The notes below the pieces were generated by a model. The model saw only the letters and a program-made list of their open reading frames with translations. It ran no database searches and was not told the origin of the DNA. Positions 23,751-35,800 of a stretch of DNA of 64,000 nucleotides are shown piece after piece (positions within the stretch are counted from its first letter, which is position 1; the number at the start of each line of letters is the position of its first letter). Location: contig CP075495.1 in the NCBI GenBank assembly GCA_021613535.1, positions 620,001 to 684,000 on the forward strand, in the 5' to 3' direction. The translations under genes and the position numbers were made by a program. The stretch comes from Adineta vaga. Its lineage: Eukaryota; Rotifera.

Positions 23751-24833
23751 TTAAATTGTACTTAATATTGTATGAACGATTTGTGCTGAATTTGTAACTC
23801 GTGTAAAATATGGACTTGGATCTCTTGATGTTGCTTCACGACTAAGTGCATCCCAGAAATTTTCTCCATAATAAAAATATTGTGATAAATTAAATAAAAT
23901 CGACATTAAATATGGAAATAATCGAAGACTTGTTTGAATAAATAAAAATCGATTATAATGAAGTTTTATAATTTGTCGTTTAAAAAAATTCAAATTTTCA
24001 TTTTCAAGAGAAAATACTCGACCTGTTGTTATTGTATAACATTTTAATAACATGTTGACAACTGTAAATATATATACATAAGTAAAAACAATAAAACAAT
24101 AAATAATTATCATAGGTAATGCATTTGTAAAGAAATAAGGAAGAACTAATGCTCCAACAAGTAGAAATGTTAATAAAGATAAACCTAATGCAATATAAAA
24201 GATAACTTTTGAAAGAATTCTTCGCCATGATTTCTTTCTTTCATTCATTCTTTGAATTTCTTTTCGATTAATATGATATAAATATAATTTTGAAAGAAAT
24301 GTATAAGCAAAACTTGTAAATGGATCAAATAAATAATTATATATTCGATAACCAAATAAATTATAACAATTCCATGTTGAAGCATTATCACCAGATGAAC
24401 AATTTGTTTGAATTATACAATACCAAATTGTATGAGCAATTAATGGTAAACAAGAAAAAAGTATATCAAATAGATCAAATGTTGGTAATTTTTCGCGTTT
24501 TTTAGTTTTTAATGAAAAACCTTTCATTTCTTGAAGAATTAAAATAGTTGAAACAAAAAATCCATTTGAATTTGTACGAATTTGTTGTGTAGAAATTCGA
24601 CGGGTTTTTTCTTCTTCGTCTACTTCATCTTCTTCTTCAATTTCAATAAATTCCATTGGTAATAACCATGTATCATAAACAGCTTTATCCCAAATTCGTA
24701 AGGAGAAATCAAAAATCAAAAATTGTGCAGCAATAACAAAATATGGTTGAATTCCTGTATGATAATCACGAAATGTATAAAGTAATGGATTCGCTTTTTG
24801 ATAATCTGTTGGAATAGAAGTTACTGTACTCAT
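23751..24833 (-). CDS. Multi-pass membrane protein, paralogue 1
   Basis: Intronless 360-aa protein. It starts MSTVTSIPTDYQ and has about six hydrophobic segments: around residues 30-45, a pair at about 125-165, two at about 205-260 and one near 300-320. The N-terminal loop is acidic (IEIEEEDEVDEEEKT). Conserved with the neighbour at 25075-26163 are NPLLYTFRDYHTGI, DKAVYDTWLLPMEFIEI, FFTNA(L/F)PMIIIYCFIVF, CYTITTGRVFSL and LRLFPYLMSILFNLSQYFYYGE. I do not recognise the family, and no channel, transporter or receptor signature is evident. The Cys pair in the loop TNCSSGDNASTWNC could form a disulphide outside the cell. Tandem same-strand paralogues indicate local duplication. Confidence 0.75.
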   Translation of the reverse strand: MSTVTSIPTDYQKANPLLYTFRDYHTGIQPYFVIAAQFLIFDFSLRIWDKAVYDTWLLPMEFIEIEEEDEVDEEEKTRRISTQQIRTNSNGFFVSTILILQEMKGFSLKTKKREKLPTFDLFDILFSCLPLIAHTIWYCIIQTNCSSGDNASTWNCYNLFGYRIYNYLFDPFTSFAYTFLSKLYLYHINRKEIQRMNERKKSWRRILSKVIFYIALGLSLLTFLLVGALVLPYFFTNALPMIIIYCFIVFTYVYIFTVVNMLLKCYTITTGRVFSLENENLNFFKRQIIKLHYNRFLFIQTSLRLFPYLMSILFNLSQYFYYGENFWDALSREATSRDPSPYFTRVTNSAQIVHTILSTI

Positions 24834-25074
24834 TTTTTATTCAAAATTTTTATATTGAATGAATACACATTTTTATATATGTATAGACGAAAGAAATAAC
24901 CTCGATCTTTATCATATTTTATAGATGAAGGTATCTAGTTATCATTAAAATATTTATTTCTCTATGAATATTATTACCGTAACCAAGGAAAAAATTTCTT
25001 TTATATGGTTGATAAAAAGTTTGAAACATGTCCTTCTTTCTTTCTATGACAAATGTTCAGTTAAAATTCTTTTT

Positions 25075-26163
25075 CTATGTTGAACTTAAAGCTGTATGAG
25101 CAAGTTGTGATGAATTTCCTGAACGATCAAAAAATGCTGTTGGATCTCTTGATGATGCTTCACGACTAAGTGAATTCCAAAAAGTTTCTCCATAATAAAA
25201 ATATTGTGATAAATTAAATAAAATTGACATTAAATATGGAAATAATCGAAGACTTAAATGAACAAATACTAAACGATTATAATGAAGTTTTTTAATTATT
25301 CGTTGATAAAAATTTAATTTTTCATTTTTAAGAGAAAATACACGACCAGTTGTAATTGTATAACATTTTAAGAAAATATTAATAACTGTAAATATATAAA
25401 TATAAATAAATACAATAAAACAATAAATAATTATCATAGGAAATGCATTTGTAAAGAAATAAGGAAGAATCATACCACCAACGAATAAAAATGTTATAAT
25501 TGATACAATTAAACTAAGAAAAAAGATGATTATTACAGTAATTCTTCTCCATTTTTGTTTTCGTTGAAATATTGAAATACCTTCTCTTCGTTTTTGAATA
25601 ATTAAAATTGTTTTTGAAATAAAATTAAAAGTAAAACTTATAAATGGACTAAGAAGATAATTATATATTCGATAACCAAATAGATTATAACAATTCCATA
25701 ATGTTGCATTATCACCTGACATACAATTCGATTGAATAACACAATACCAAATTGCATGAGCAAGTAATGGTAAACAAGAAAAGATAAGATCATATAAATC
25801 ATAGATTGGAATTGTTTTACCTTTAGTTTTTGTTTTTATTGAAACTTTTTTATAGTGTTCAACAAAAAATAAACTCGATATTGAAAAGGAATTTTGTGGT
25901 TTAGGTGGTGATTGAATTATTTGTCGATGACGACGTTGAGGTAAAGGTTCAGGTTCTTCATCTCTTTGAATTTCAATAAATTCCATTGGTAATAACCATG
26001 TATCATAAACAGCTTTATCCCAAAAACGTAGAGAAAAATCAAAAATTAAAAATTGTATTGGTAAAATAAAATATGGATGAATTCCTGTATGATAATCACG
26101 AAATGTATAAAGTAATGGATTACCATTTTGATAATCAGATGGAATTGAAGTTGTACTACTCAT
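25075..26163 (-). CDS. Multi-pass membrane protein, paralogue 2
   Basis: Intronless 362-aa paralogue of 23751-24833 in tandem, same strand, 241 nt apart. Membrane segments and loop motifs are conserved. Differences concentrate in the acidic/proline-rich cytosolic-type loop (EEPEPLPQRRHRQIIQ) and the C-terminal tail (SREASSRDPTAFFDR). The extracellular-type loop SNCMSGDNATLWNC keeps both Cys residues and an N-glycosylation sequon. Start is the first ATG, giving the same N-terminus as the paralogue. Function unknown; no decay seen. Confidence 0.75.
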   Translation of the reverse strand: MSSTTSIPSDYQNGNPLLYTFRDYHTGIHPYFILPIQFLIFDFSLRFWDKAVYDTWLLPMEFIEIQRDEEPEPLPQRRHRQIIQSPPKPQNSFSISSLFFVEHYKKVSIKTKTKGKTIPIYDLYDLIFSCLPLLAHAIWYCVIQSNCMSGDNATLWNCYNLFGYRIYNYLLSPFISFTFNFISKTILIIQKRREGISIFQRKQKWRRITVIIIFFLSLIVSIITFLFVGGMILPYFFTNAFPMIIIYCFIVFIYIYIFTVINIFLKCYTITTGRVFSLKNEKLNFYQRIIKKLHYNRLVFVHLSLRLFPYLMSILFNLSQYFYYGETFWNSLSREASSRDPTAFFDRSGNSSQLAHTALSST

Positions 26164-27072
26164 ATTTGTATATGTCTTTAGAAATGAAACCTTGTTCGAA
26201 TAATTTATTAATATAAAAAATAATGTTTCTATTTATGATATTGTTTATGTTTTTCGAGACATCATATAATGAATTGTTGTTGGATGGAAAAATATTGTTC
26301 GTGATATGCTTATTTTCTTTCATTGACATTACTTTTTTGTTTCTTAGTCATATTTCTATCGTTGTGTGTAGAAAACAAAAGCGAAACAATATGAGTTTTT
26401 CATTTTTTCATTGAAAATCATATTTTTCTCATTTGTTCGAAAGACATTCAACGAAATCTCGAGATATATATGTATATAGATCAAAAACTGATAATATACA
26501 TTTTACTAAAGTTGAAAAATCATTAAAAAAAGCAAAAGAGATGTCCTTGTATATATGATCATATACGTTGACTAATAAGCGTAAACTATTCTCCTTGTAT
26601 CTTCAAATGTTCATCAACATACAAATTGAAGAGAAAAGTATAATGACATTGAGATAATTTGAATTAATTTAAATGGAAGAAAAGAAAGAAAGAAAGAAAC
26701 GTTTTCTTTCTTCTATTTTCTTTATATATTTATCATAATGAGGTATCATTTCTTTCTTATTCAAACAAATTTTCGATCGTAAATTGTTGTCCTGGATATA
26801 ATACGAAAGGATTCTCGAATTAGATAAAAAAAAGCAATTTTATCATGTAAATCTTCTTTGACAAATATGATTTTATCCGTCAACTTCGTCTAGTTATCGT
26901 AGTCAAACATTAGTTAGCACGTGAAGTCAATCTCAACGGATGATGAATCCAAACAAAAGTTTTCATTAAACTAAGTAGGAGATAACCATGAAATTGAATG
27001 AATAAGTTTTTCTTTTCTTATAATTCTTTCAACATCATATTATAGAAGAAAAAGAAAGAAGATATATCGAAT
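26164..27072. other. Intergenic, nothing recognised
   Basis: AT-rich spacer between divergently oriented membrane-protein genes, so it should contain both promoters. The 63-aa hydrophobic ORF at 26223 looks like chance. Confidence 0.5.
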
Positions 27073-28146
27073 ATGTCAAATTTAACAAGTTATTTTACTT
27101 TAGTAAATCAATCATTAAATCGTTATGGTCCAATTCCACTTCTTTTATTTGGTACAATTGGAAGTCTTTTGAATTTATTAATTTTTACACGTAAAATTTT
27201 TCGAAATAATATTTGTGTAATTTATTTCTTAGCTTCAACTATTTCGGATATATTTATGATTGCATCTGGTCTTCTTTCTCGTGTTCTTAATGGATTTGGT
27301 TATGATCTTGCTCAAAATATTTCAATATTATGTAAATTAAGAATATTTACAACATATTATACGGGTTATGCAGCTGCTTGGTTTATTAGTTTTGCTTGTA
27401 TTGAACGTTATCTTAGTTCATCAACAAATGTACGAAAACGACAATTTGTAACAATGAAAAATACATTTATTTCAATTCTTTTTATTCTTTTATTTGGTTT
27501 TATTGCATTTGGTGAACAATTCTATTGTATGGATATAAATCAACATTTATTAGGTGGGCCACAATCATGTTATCAATTACAATTAAATATTTATTGTCAA
27601 ATTGCTGATAGTTTATTACAATTTTTCTTTCAAATACTTACACCAACAATAATGATGATTATTTTTGGTTTATTAATTGTACGAAATGTTCGTCGAAAAC
27701 ATATGCGAGTTGATATTGGACAACAAACAAATACAATTGCTTTGTCAATAGAAAAACATCGTCCTTTACATGAAGGAGAATATTTGAGAAGAAAATCAAC
27801 GATTACAATTGAATTTAATCGAACAACACAAAAACGTGATGCACAATTAATTACAATGTTACTTATTCAAGTAAATCAAATGATTTTCAATAGTTTTAAT
27901 TGTTGCTTTTTTTTTCTTTAGGTTATTTATTTTATAATCTCATCATTTCCAATTAGTGTTTATAAATTTTATGCCATTGCAACATTTCATGATCCGAGAT
28001 CGTCTCTTCAAAGATCTATTGAAAATACGATCTTTATTCTTTGTGTTTTAAGTTTATTTTCAAATAATTGTGTTAATTTTTATATTTATACTCTTTCTGG
28101 AGCAGTTTTTCGTAAAGAATTCATTAAATTATTTCGATTTAATTAA
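27073..28146 (+). CDS. Class A (rhodopsin-like) GPCR, two exons
   Basis: Exon 1 27073-27870 and exon 2 27922-28146 are joined in phase 0 by a 51-nt GT-AG intron (donor gtaaat, acceptor ttctttag), giving 340 aa. Seven hydrophobic segments are visible. Class A hallmarks: Asn in GSLLNLLIF (TM1), Asp in STISDIF (TM2), CIERY as the DRY equivalent at the end of TM3, and NNCVNFYIY in place of NPxxY in TM7. N-terminal NLTS and NQS are glycosylation sequons. The third intracellular loop is long and basic. It belongs to the peptide-receptor-like GPCRs abundant in bdelloids, as I recall; the ligand cannot be told. The last 75 residues (TM6-end to tail) come from exon 2. Confidence 0.82.
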
Positions 28147-28456
28147 TCTTAATTATATTCATCAATGTTGTCATTGTAATTATAAACAATTCCTTTGATT
28201 CGAATAAAAGAAATTTCGATGGATTTTCTAACGTTGCTTTTATTCTTTCTGAGTAATTTATTTGTTGATTTGTTAAAAGATAAATAAATTCCATTTAATC
28301 CTTCGAGTTTGTTTGATTTTATATTACGAATTCTCTTTGCAATCGATGATTTTTCCAACAATGAAATATTTTTTGTTGACTTTGACTCATGTTTGTTTAA
28401 AATACTCAAATGCATCGACAGACATTTCATTCTTTTACCAACTTCAATTCAAACAA

Positions 28457-30710
28457 ATGGCAACGGCTAACAACACAAAACAATGTTTCAAATGTTTGAA
28501 ATATAAAAAAATTATAATTCAGTGTCAAGGTTGTTCAAAGGAATTTTGTCAACAAGATTTCAAAGGACATCAAGAATCATTAAATGAAGAATTACATCTT
28601 ATTATCAATGATTATGATCAATTTAGAGATACGATAAACGATCAAAAACAAAATCCACAAAATCATTCACTAATAAAACAAATTGATCAATGGGAAACAA
28701 ATTCCATTCAAATTATTCAACAAACAGCGGAAAAATGTCGACAAAATGTTATTGAACATTCCAAAACATCTCTTAGAAACATCGAACAAAAGTTAAGCGA
28801 ATTAGGTGAACAAATCAAAGAAATTCAACGAGAAAATGAATTTAATGAAATTGATTTGAATGAATTAAGAGGAAAATTAAATCAAATGACTGAAGAACTA
28901 AATAATCCATCAAATATTTCAATTCAAGAACATTGTCAAGGATTTATTAATGAAATATCAGTTATTTCAAGAAAGAGTAAGTTGAAAGTTTTCAATTCTT
29001 ATTTTATTGAAATGAAAAACTGATTTAAAACTGATGTCTAAAAAAGATCTTTATTTTCTAATGAAGAACAAAAAGACAAATCAAATTAATACAATTTAGT
29101 TTTATGTTCTTCATTCGAATGATTACGAGAAACTTTGATATTTCGTGTTCAAAGGGTAACAATAACTGAAAAATGTTGTCTTTAAATAGATTAATTTAGT
29201 CTTTTCTTCTTTATTTTATTTTATCATATTTACAATCATAAATATTTCATTTTGGATCTTTAGTTCAATTAAACATATGTAAAATAATGATGAATTGAGT
29301 AAGGAGAGAGAGAAAATAAATATGTCAATGTGCATTTATATATTACTAAATCTTTTATAGAACACTAAAATGAACAAAAAAAGATTCGAAAATTATCTAA
29401 AATCTGAGAAAAACGCAAAGATTTTATATTATTATTATTAATTCATTTTTTTATTCGAATCTTCAGAAAAAATAAAAACATTTTTATTGATTTTCAAATT
29501 TCGAATTATTTTTCGTTCATTAAATTATAATAATCAATTGAAAAGATGTTTTTCTTCGTTTTCATAATTTAATTTTCGATGAAATCAAAGATTTCCTCTT
29601 TACTTTTAATTCAAAATCAAACTGAATTTCTAAACGAAAATTAAATTAAAAAAAAAATTTTTGATTTTTATCTCAAACTTCATGAAATTCGAAATGATTT
29701 TATTCAAAGCAAATTTCTTTTTCTTTGTTTTCAATTTTTAGTTGATTGAAAAACGAAAAAATAAACTTTTCATTTTCTTTTTCACAAATCTTTTTTCTTT
29801 TCTTTGTTTAGAAACGAAATTTCAACAAAATGGAACAATTGTTGCGGGAGGAAATGGAGAAGGAAATCAATTAAATCAACTCTATTGTCCTGGAGGAATC
29901 TTTGTTGATGAAAACAAAAACATTTTCATTGCTGATTGTGACAATCATCGTATTGTTGAATGGAAATGTGATGAAAAACAAGGACAAATCATTGCAGGTG
30001 GAAATGGACAAGGAGAGAGAATAGATCAATTGAATTTGCCAACAGATGTGATTGTTGATCAACAAAATCATTCAATCATCATTGCTGATCAAGGGAACAG
30101 ACGAGTGATGCGATGGTCAAGAGATCAAAAACAACAAATTCTCATTCAAAATATTGAATGTTGGGGTTTAACAATGGATCAACATGGATTTATTTATGTT
30201 TCTGACCGACAGAAGAATGAAGTGAGAAAATGGAAGTTAGAAAAGATTAATGAAAACAAAGAAGGAATATTAGTTGCAGGTGGAAATGGAAAAGGAAATC
30301 AAAGAAATCAATTCAATTGTCCTACTCACATCTTTGTTGATAAAGATCAATCTCTTTATGTTTCAGATTGGGATAATCATCGTGTGATGAAATGGAGAAA
30401 AGATGCGAAGGAAGGAATTGTTGTGGCTGGAGGAAATGATGAAGGAAACAATCTCAATCAATTGAATTATCCTGAAGGATTGTTTGTTGATGAATGGAAT
30501 CAAATCTATGTGGCAGATTGTGATAATCATCGAATAATGCGATGGTGTGAAGGAGATGAAGAAGGGGAGATTGTTGTTGGTGGAAATGGTAAAGGAAGTG
30601 AATCAAATCAATTGGATTGTCCTTCTGGTTTATCATTTGATTTAGAAGGAAATCTTTATGTTTCAGATTGGAGAAATCATCGAATTGTTCGATTTGATAA
30701 AATTCATTGA
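28457..30710 (+). CDS. Gene C: B-box/coiled coil-NHL (TRIM-NHL-like)
   Basis: Exon 1 28457-28976 and exon 2 29812-30710, phase-1 GT-AG intron of 835 nt (donor gtaagt, acceptor tttgtttag), 472 aa. Exon 1 has a B-box-like zinc finger: CFKC, CQGC, FCQQDF and a distal GHQESL His. A long coiled coil follows (heptads from about residue 60 to 160: IEQKLSELGEQIKEIQ and neighbours). Exon 2 is the six-blade NHL propeller. This is the TRIM-NHL layout without a RING, so no ubiquitin-ligase activity is predicted. Variable residues include QLYCPGG and ADCDNHR (blade 1), LNLPTD and ADQGNRR (2), SDRQKNE (3), FNCPTH and SDWDNHR (4), LNYPEG and ADCDNHR (5), LDCPSG and SDWRNHR (6). The coiled coil suggests dimers. 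The start Met matches gene E; an upstream in-frame ATG at 28313 is less likely. Confidence 0.85.
28465..30698 (+). repeat. Inverted duplicate of gene E region
   Basis: Exon 1, the whole 835-nt intron and the NHL exon are almost identical to 46705-44472 on the minus strand, while flanks on both sides differ. The identity stops at the start codon region and at the CGATTTGAT motif just before the stop codon. Confidence 0.8.
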
Positions 30711-32045
30711 AATGAACTTTGCATTTGAAACGAAAAGATTTGATAAAAAACGATTTTTGTTGATTTGATTTTGATTTTAAAAAAGAAAAAAGATTTTTTT
30801 CGAAATAAAATTGAGAAAATCTTTTTGTTTTTTTTTGTAAAAACTTAATGAATAAGGAGCGAAATTGTCGATTTGTTTCGATGAAATTCTTTTGTTAATC
30901 TGAAGTGAAATTTGGTAGAAGAAATGTTTCGGTTTGATAAAAATGTTTGTCAAATCAAATCTTGAAAAGTTCTCAAAATTTCTCATTGAACAAATGAAAA
31001 TCAATGAAAAGATTTTCTCGAGGTTTTTCTCATCGAAATTTTATTTCTTTCAAAGTGATTTTAATGAGAAATGAAATGAAATTGATTTTCGAAGATTTTG
31101 AAAAAGAAAAACAAAACGATCGAGGAAGAAAAATAATTTTAATATGAAAACGAAGATAATTTGTAAATTGATTTGTAAAATGATCAATTCTTTAAAAGAA
31201 AATTTCGAATATTTATAAAATAAATCAACAATCGATTTTGAAATGAAAAGTTCAATTATTTTAACAAGGAAAAACATAATTAAGAAGAAATGTTTTCGAA
31301 CTAAAAGATGTATTAATTAGTGACGAAAACATTGATCTCACTTGAAGATTCTCTAGCATTCTCTATGAAAATCAAAGACATTAATCGAATTCTATGATGA
31401 GATATTCAATGAAGTTTTTCAGTTCAATTAAGTTCAAAATGATTTAAATTTTCATCAGAAATTGTTTTGATTAATTCTCGAACACGTTGAATGTTTGCAG
31501 TTCGATAAATCTGTTTTTCAGTTAAAATATTGGATGCATTTATTTAGAATTATTAATATTATTCTCTTTTTTCAATTTTCGATGAAAAAGAAATATTTCA
31601 AATAACTTTTGATAAAAATATTCGTGATAATGAAAGGATAATAACATTATTTAAATAAAAATATGTTGTGTTCTTTATTAATTTCTTTTATTCATTTTAA
31701 TTTCACTGAAAATCAATTTAACTTATAACGATTTTTTACAAAATAATTTCGACATGATTAATAATTACATCGCAAATTTTTCTTTTATCTCTTATGAAAA
31801 TTCATTTCAAAATCGTAGATAAAAAATTATTACTCGTTAAATTCAACCTTAGAAGTATTTGTATATTCATAAATAGAAATAATTAATATCATCTTGTTTT
31901 ATTCCAAAATATAAATCAGATCTTAATCTATTCTTTTCAATTGATTCGATTATATTCTTAATCTAATGTTGTTATAATGTTTGAATGATATACAGATTGA
32001 TTACAATTATTTTGAATAGTTTTCCTTAGTGTTTATTCTTTTTAA
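30711..32045. other. 3' flank of gene C, no gene
   Basis: The first ~120 nt match the 3' flanks of genes A and B, then the sequence becomes unique. Nothing coding is recognised. Confidence 0.5.
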
Positions 32046-32048
32046 ATG

Positions 32049-32811
32049 GAACATCAGTTGCTCTATCGAAATTGACTATTTCGATTTTATTTATCATTGT
32101 TTCTAGTCTAAAAATTTTAGTAGTTATAGAAAGACACTAAAAATACCATGTTTGCACTTTTGGTGAATTCATACAGTGTGTTTTGTTCTTATTTTATATC
32201 TTCGAATAGATTTTGTTAATAAACAAAATAAACCAAAAAATCTCTTTAGATTACACAAGAATATAGTTTAATGTCTTTTTTGATTTCAAACAGAAAAAAC
32301 CTGTAATTTTATTTCAATAAAAAATTCTTTTTCTCAAGTATAAGATATATCTCTACATAATTTTTAATTTTTATCGTCTGATACATTTTTAGAAAAAAGC
32401 TAAATACCCCATGTGATCTTAAATGAAAAGCTCTACAAACTACGCTATGAAGCATATTGTGATCGATTTAAAAAAGTTCAAGAAATGATGTGAGATTATA
32501 ATACGTGTACATTGAATATTTCATTAATGGAATTTTAATTGATTTTAAAAACAAAATGCGCAAATGTAAGATCATTAAATTTATATAAGTCAAAGAGTTT
32601 TTCACGGCGCATCTTCTGGTACATTTTGATTTTCCTACGACATATTGAATAAGATAATAAAATTTAAAAAGATACGTAAATTTTATATTATTTTAACTAA
32701 AAATGCAAACATTGTGTTTTTAGTGTGTTTCTGTAACTACTAATTTTTTTAGACTAGAAATAAAGATAATAAAATGGAAATAATCAATTTCAATAGAGTA
32801 ACTGATGTTCT
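32049..32811. mobile_element. MITE-like element with ~110-nt terminal inverted repeats
   Basis: Left arm 32049-32159 (from GAACATCAGT to CCATGTTTGCACTT) is the reverse complement, at roughly 85% identity by eye, of right arm 32703-32811. Matching blocks include AACATCAGTT, TTTCTAGTCTAAAAA, TTAGTAGTTA and ATGTTTGCA. The ~540-nt interior has no ORF of note, so this is a non-autonomous DNA-transposon-like element. Target-site duplication was not clear. Confidence 0.65.
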
Positions 32812-35800
32812 ATACAACTATATGAGAATAAGAAAAAAAGGTGATGTTTCAGTTAAGAAGAATAAACTATTAAAAATAATATAATCAACTTGTACATAAC
32901 AATCGAGTTGTTTCATCATTAATATTATTTCAACTGAAATACATAGAGTCGTTCGTATCTATATCAAATCCTATGCACATAGTGAAAATTCGTAATATTA
33001 TTCTTAAAGTATTATATTCTTTTGAAGATTAATTGTTGTAATATTCTAGATAAAATCAAATCAATTTGATAAGATAATGAATAGTTTAAAACAATTCTTC
33101 TTTCTTTATCATCAATTGCATTGTTTTTATAGATTTATTATAATTATTCTCTACAGAAGATTTCAAAAATATAAAAAATCCAGATAAATTTCCTTTATTT
33201 TTTAGTACTGTGTTTATTAATTGTTTTCCAACTACTCCATTAATTCTCTTATCTTCCAGATTTAATTCATTTAATGATTAAATTATACTAATCAAATATT
33301 GTATTTCTTGATTATACAATAGATTAAAATTCAAATCAATAAAAAAAAAGAAACATTGTTTATTTATTGTGATTTGATAGAGAACTTTTGTTAAACATTT
33401 TTCTACTTCCGAAAAAGATATAATTTCTTTCTAAAATTTTTGTAGATTGATGTTCATAACAATATCTTTGTATTGATTTATCTAATCTATAATCTTTTCT
33501 TATCTTATTAATTGTTAATTCATATTACACAAAAAAGTTGATTATTCTATTTGTGATTCGAATACTTTTTAGATCTAATTTAATGATTATCTGTTTTTAA
33601 TAGAATAGAAAATTAATCTTTGAAATATTATTTTATACAATGTATCAATGAATAATTGTATCTAATATGAATAAAAGAAATCTTTATCGAATTATGTAGA
33701 AACATATGAAAATCAATATTTTCTTTATTAAAAAAGAATAATTTTACTTCATATTTTCTTGTATCATTGATTCAATTTCCTTTTATCAATGTTTAAATTA
33801 TATAAAATATAATACAAATGAATTTCTTTTTAATTTATTAAAGATCAAATTTTAACAAATATTTGAAATGATTTTTATAATTATATAGAAAATATGAATA
33901 GAATTTGATATTTACGTTATGTATCAATAACTTTTGATTGATTATAGAAAGATCATTCGAATGTATTTTCTTTTAAAAGATTTCGATTATTTCTTTTCAT
34001 TGTCAAAATGATTCATATCGAAATGAAATTATACAAATGATTTTCAATATGATTTTGAATTTTATTTAATAAAAAATCGAGTATTATCAATATCTTCTGA
34101 AAATAAATGAAATTAATAAGAAGAAATACTTCATTGTATTAGATTTAATAATACATCAAATAATAATTGTGTATCTTCATCACAAAGATCAAGAAATCAA
34201 ATAATTAAATATGTCTATAGATAAAAGTTTTTTCATAAAGTTTATCTGAAACGAATGAATTTACTCGATTATATTTCAATGCAAAAATAATATGTTTTAT
34301 ACTTATGTATCATTATAAAGTATTGTGATCGAAATTGAAATTTATTAAATATCTATGAACAAACATTGAATTAATTAATAATATAATAAATAAATTCTAT
34401 GAAGATTCAATGTTAATTTTATCGATATGTTTTATAAATTTATCTCAATTATTTTAATTTCACAAGGAAATTTAAATAAAGATAATTTTCATGTTTTCAT
34501 AATAGTTCTAAACACATTTCATATTCTTCAAACAGAGTCTTCGATTGTATCAAAATATGTTCAAATAAAAACATTCAACACTGTCTAATTATTCACTTCG
34601 TATGAACCATTAAAAGTAATAATAAAAAGATCCTATTTATCGAATGACCAATTTTGATCAGACAGATCACTGTGATAAGAAAGAAGACAACGATAGAGTT
34701 GAACATGATTTGATAATGGGAGAAATCTGATGGATCTTTGCAAAGATCTGAGAAAATTGATTATTTTGTCGATTTGATCTTTTTTCTTGATGTATTGATT
34801 ATATCGATAAATTCTAAAAGAAATCATTCATCTTGATGATAATCGAATTTTAGAAAGAAGATATTCAATTACAAACGATAGAAGAATATATTTAGAAATA
34901 AAATTGTCAATGATCTTACGAGATCAACTATCGAATATCATTCAAATACATATTTTGACATATCAATGCCATGTGTAGATGAAGTCGAATCCATCTTATT
35001 ACAGATTTATGTGAAGAAAAGATTCTTCACTTTGATAAAAACTTCTGGAAATGTTCTCAATTTTACTGAATTGTACCTAGAATTAAAATATACATTGGTA
35101 TATATTTTCTCATCGGTATCTTATTGATATAAGATTATACACAAGTTTATTTCTTAATTCAATTTAATGAAATACTTTGAATATCATAAACTCGTCATAT
35201 CCATTGTTTTTTTTTCAACATTTAATTCTCAAAAAAATTGACAAAAATAATATTAGTTTACAGAGAACAAGTCTGGGAAAGGGTAAGTTTTTGTAATGAT
35301 TTTCTATATTAGTATCGATCTTTGTAATAGGAACATGTTTCTTTTCGTAAATTCTCGAAAGAAAAAAAAATAAACAAAAGAAAATATTTATATTGATAAT
35401 GATAAGAATTAAGAACATATCATAATCTCTTTTTATACGATTCATCTTCTACGTTCTATTTTTTTCATCGATACTTTATAGAGTTGTTGCACAAGTCCAC
35501 GATGTTATGATTTGCATAATAAGTAAAAAGAAAAACATAACGAAAAATATCTCATGTTATTTTATCAAAGAATAAAACTAGACGGATATATTATTAATTT
35601 ATGCGAATAGCACAAAAATGAATTTTGAGATAAATACATAGAGTATGATTGACCATGTTCTGTTCTTACAGAATCCGTTCGATTTATAAATCAATATCTT
35701 TGCAGATTGTCAAATTTTTCGAGATTTCTATTTTCTATAGACGAGTGAAATTTGAAGGATTTTTAGAGCATAAAATTGATTAATAGATGACACGATGTAA

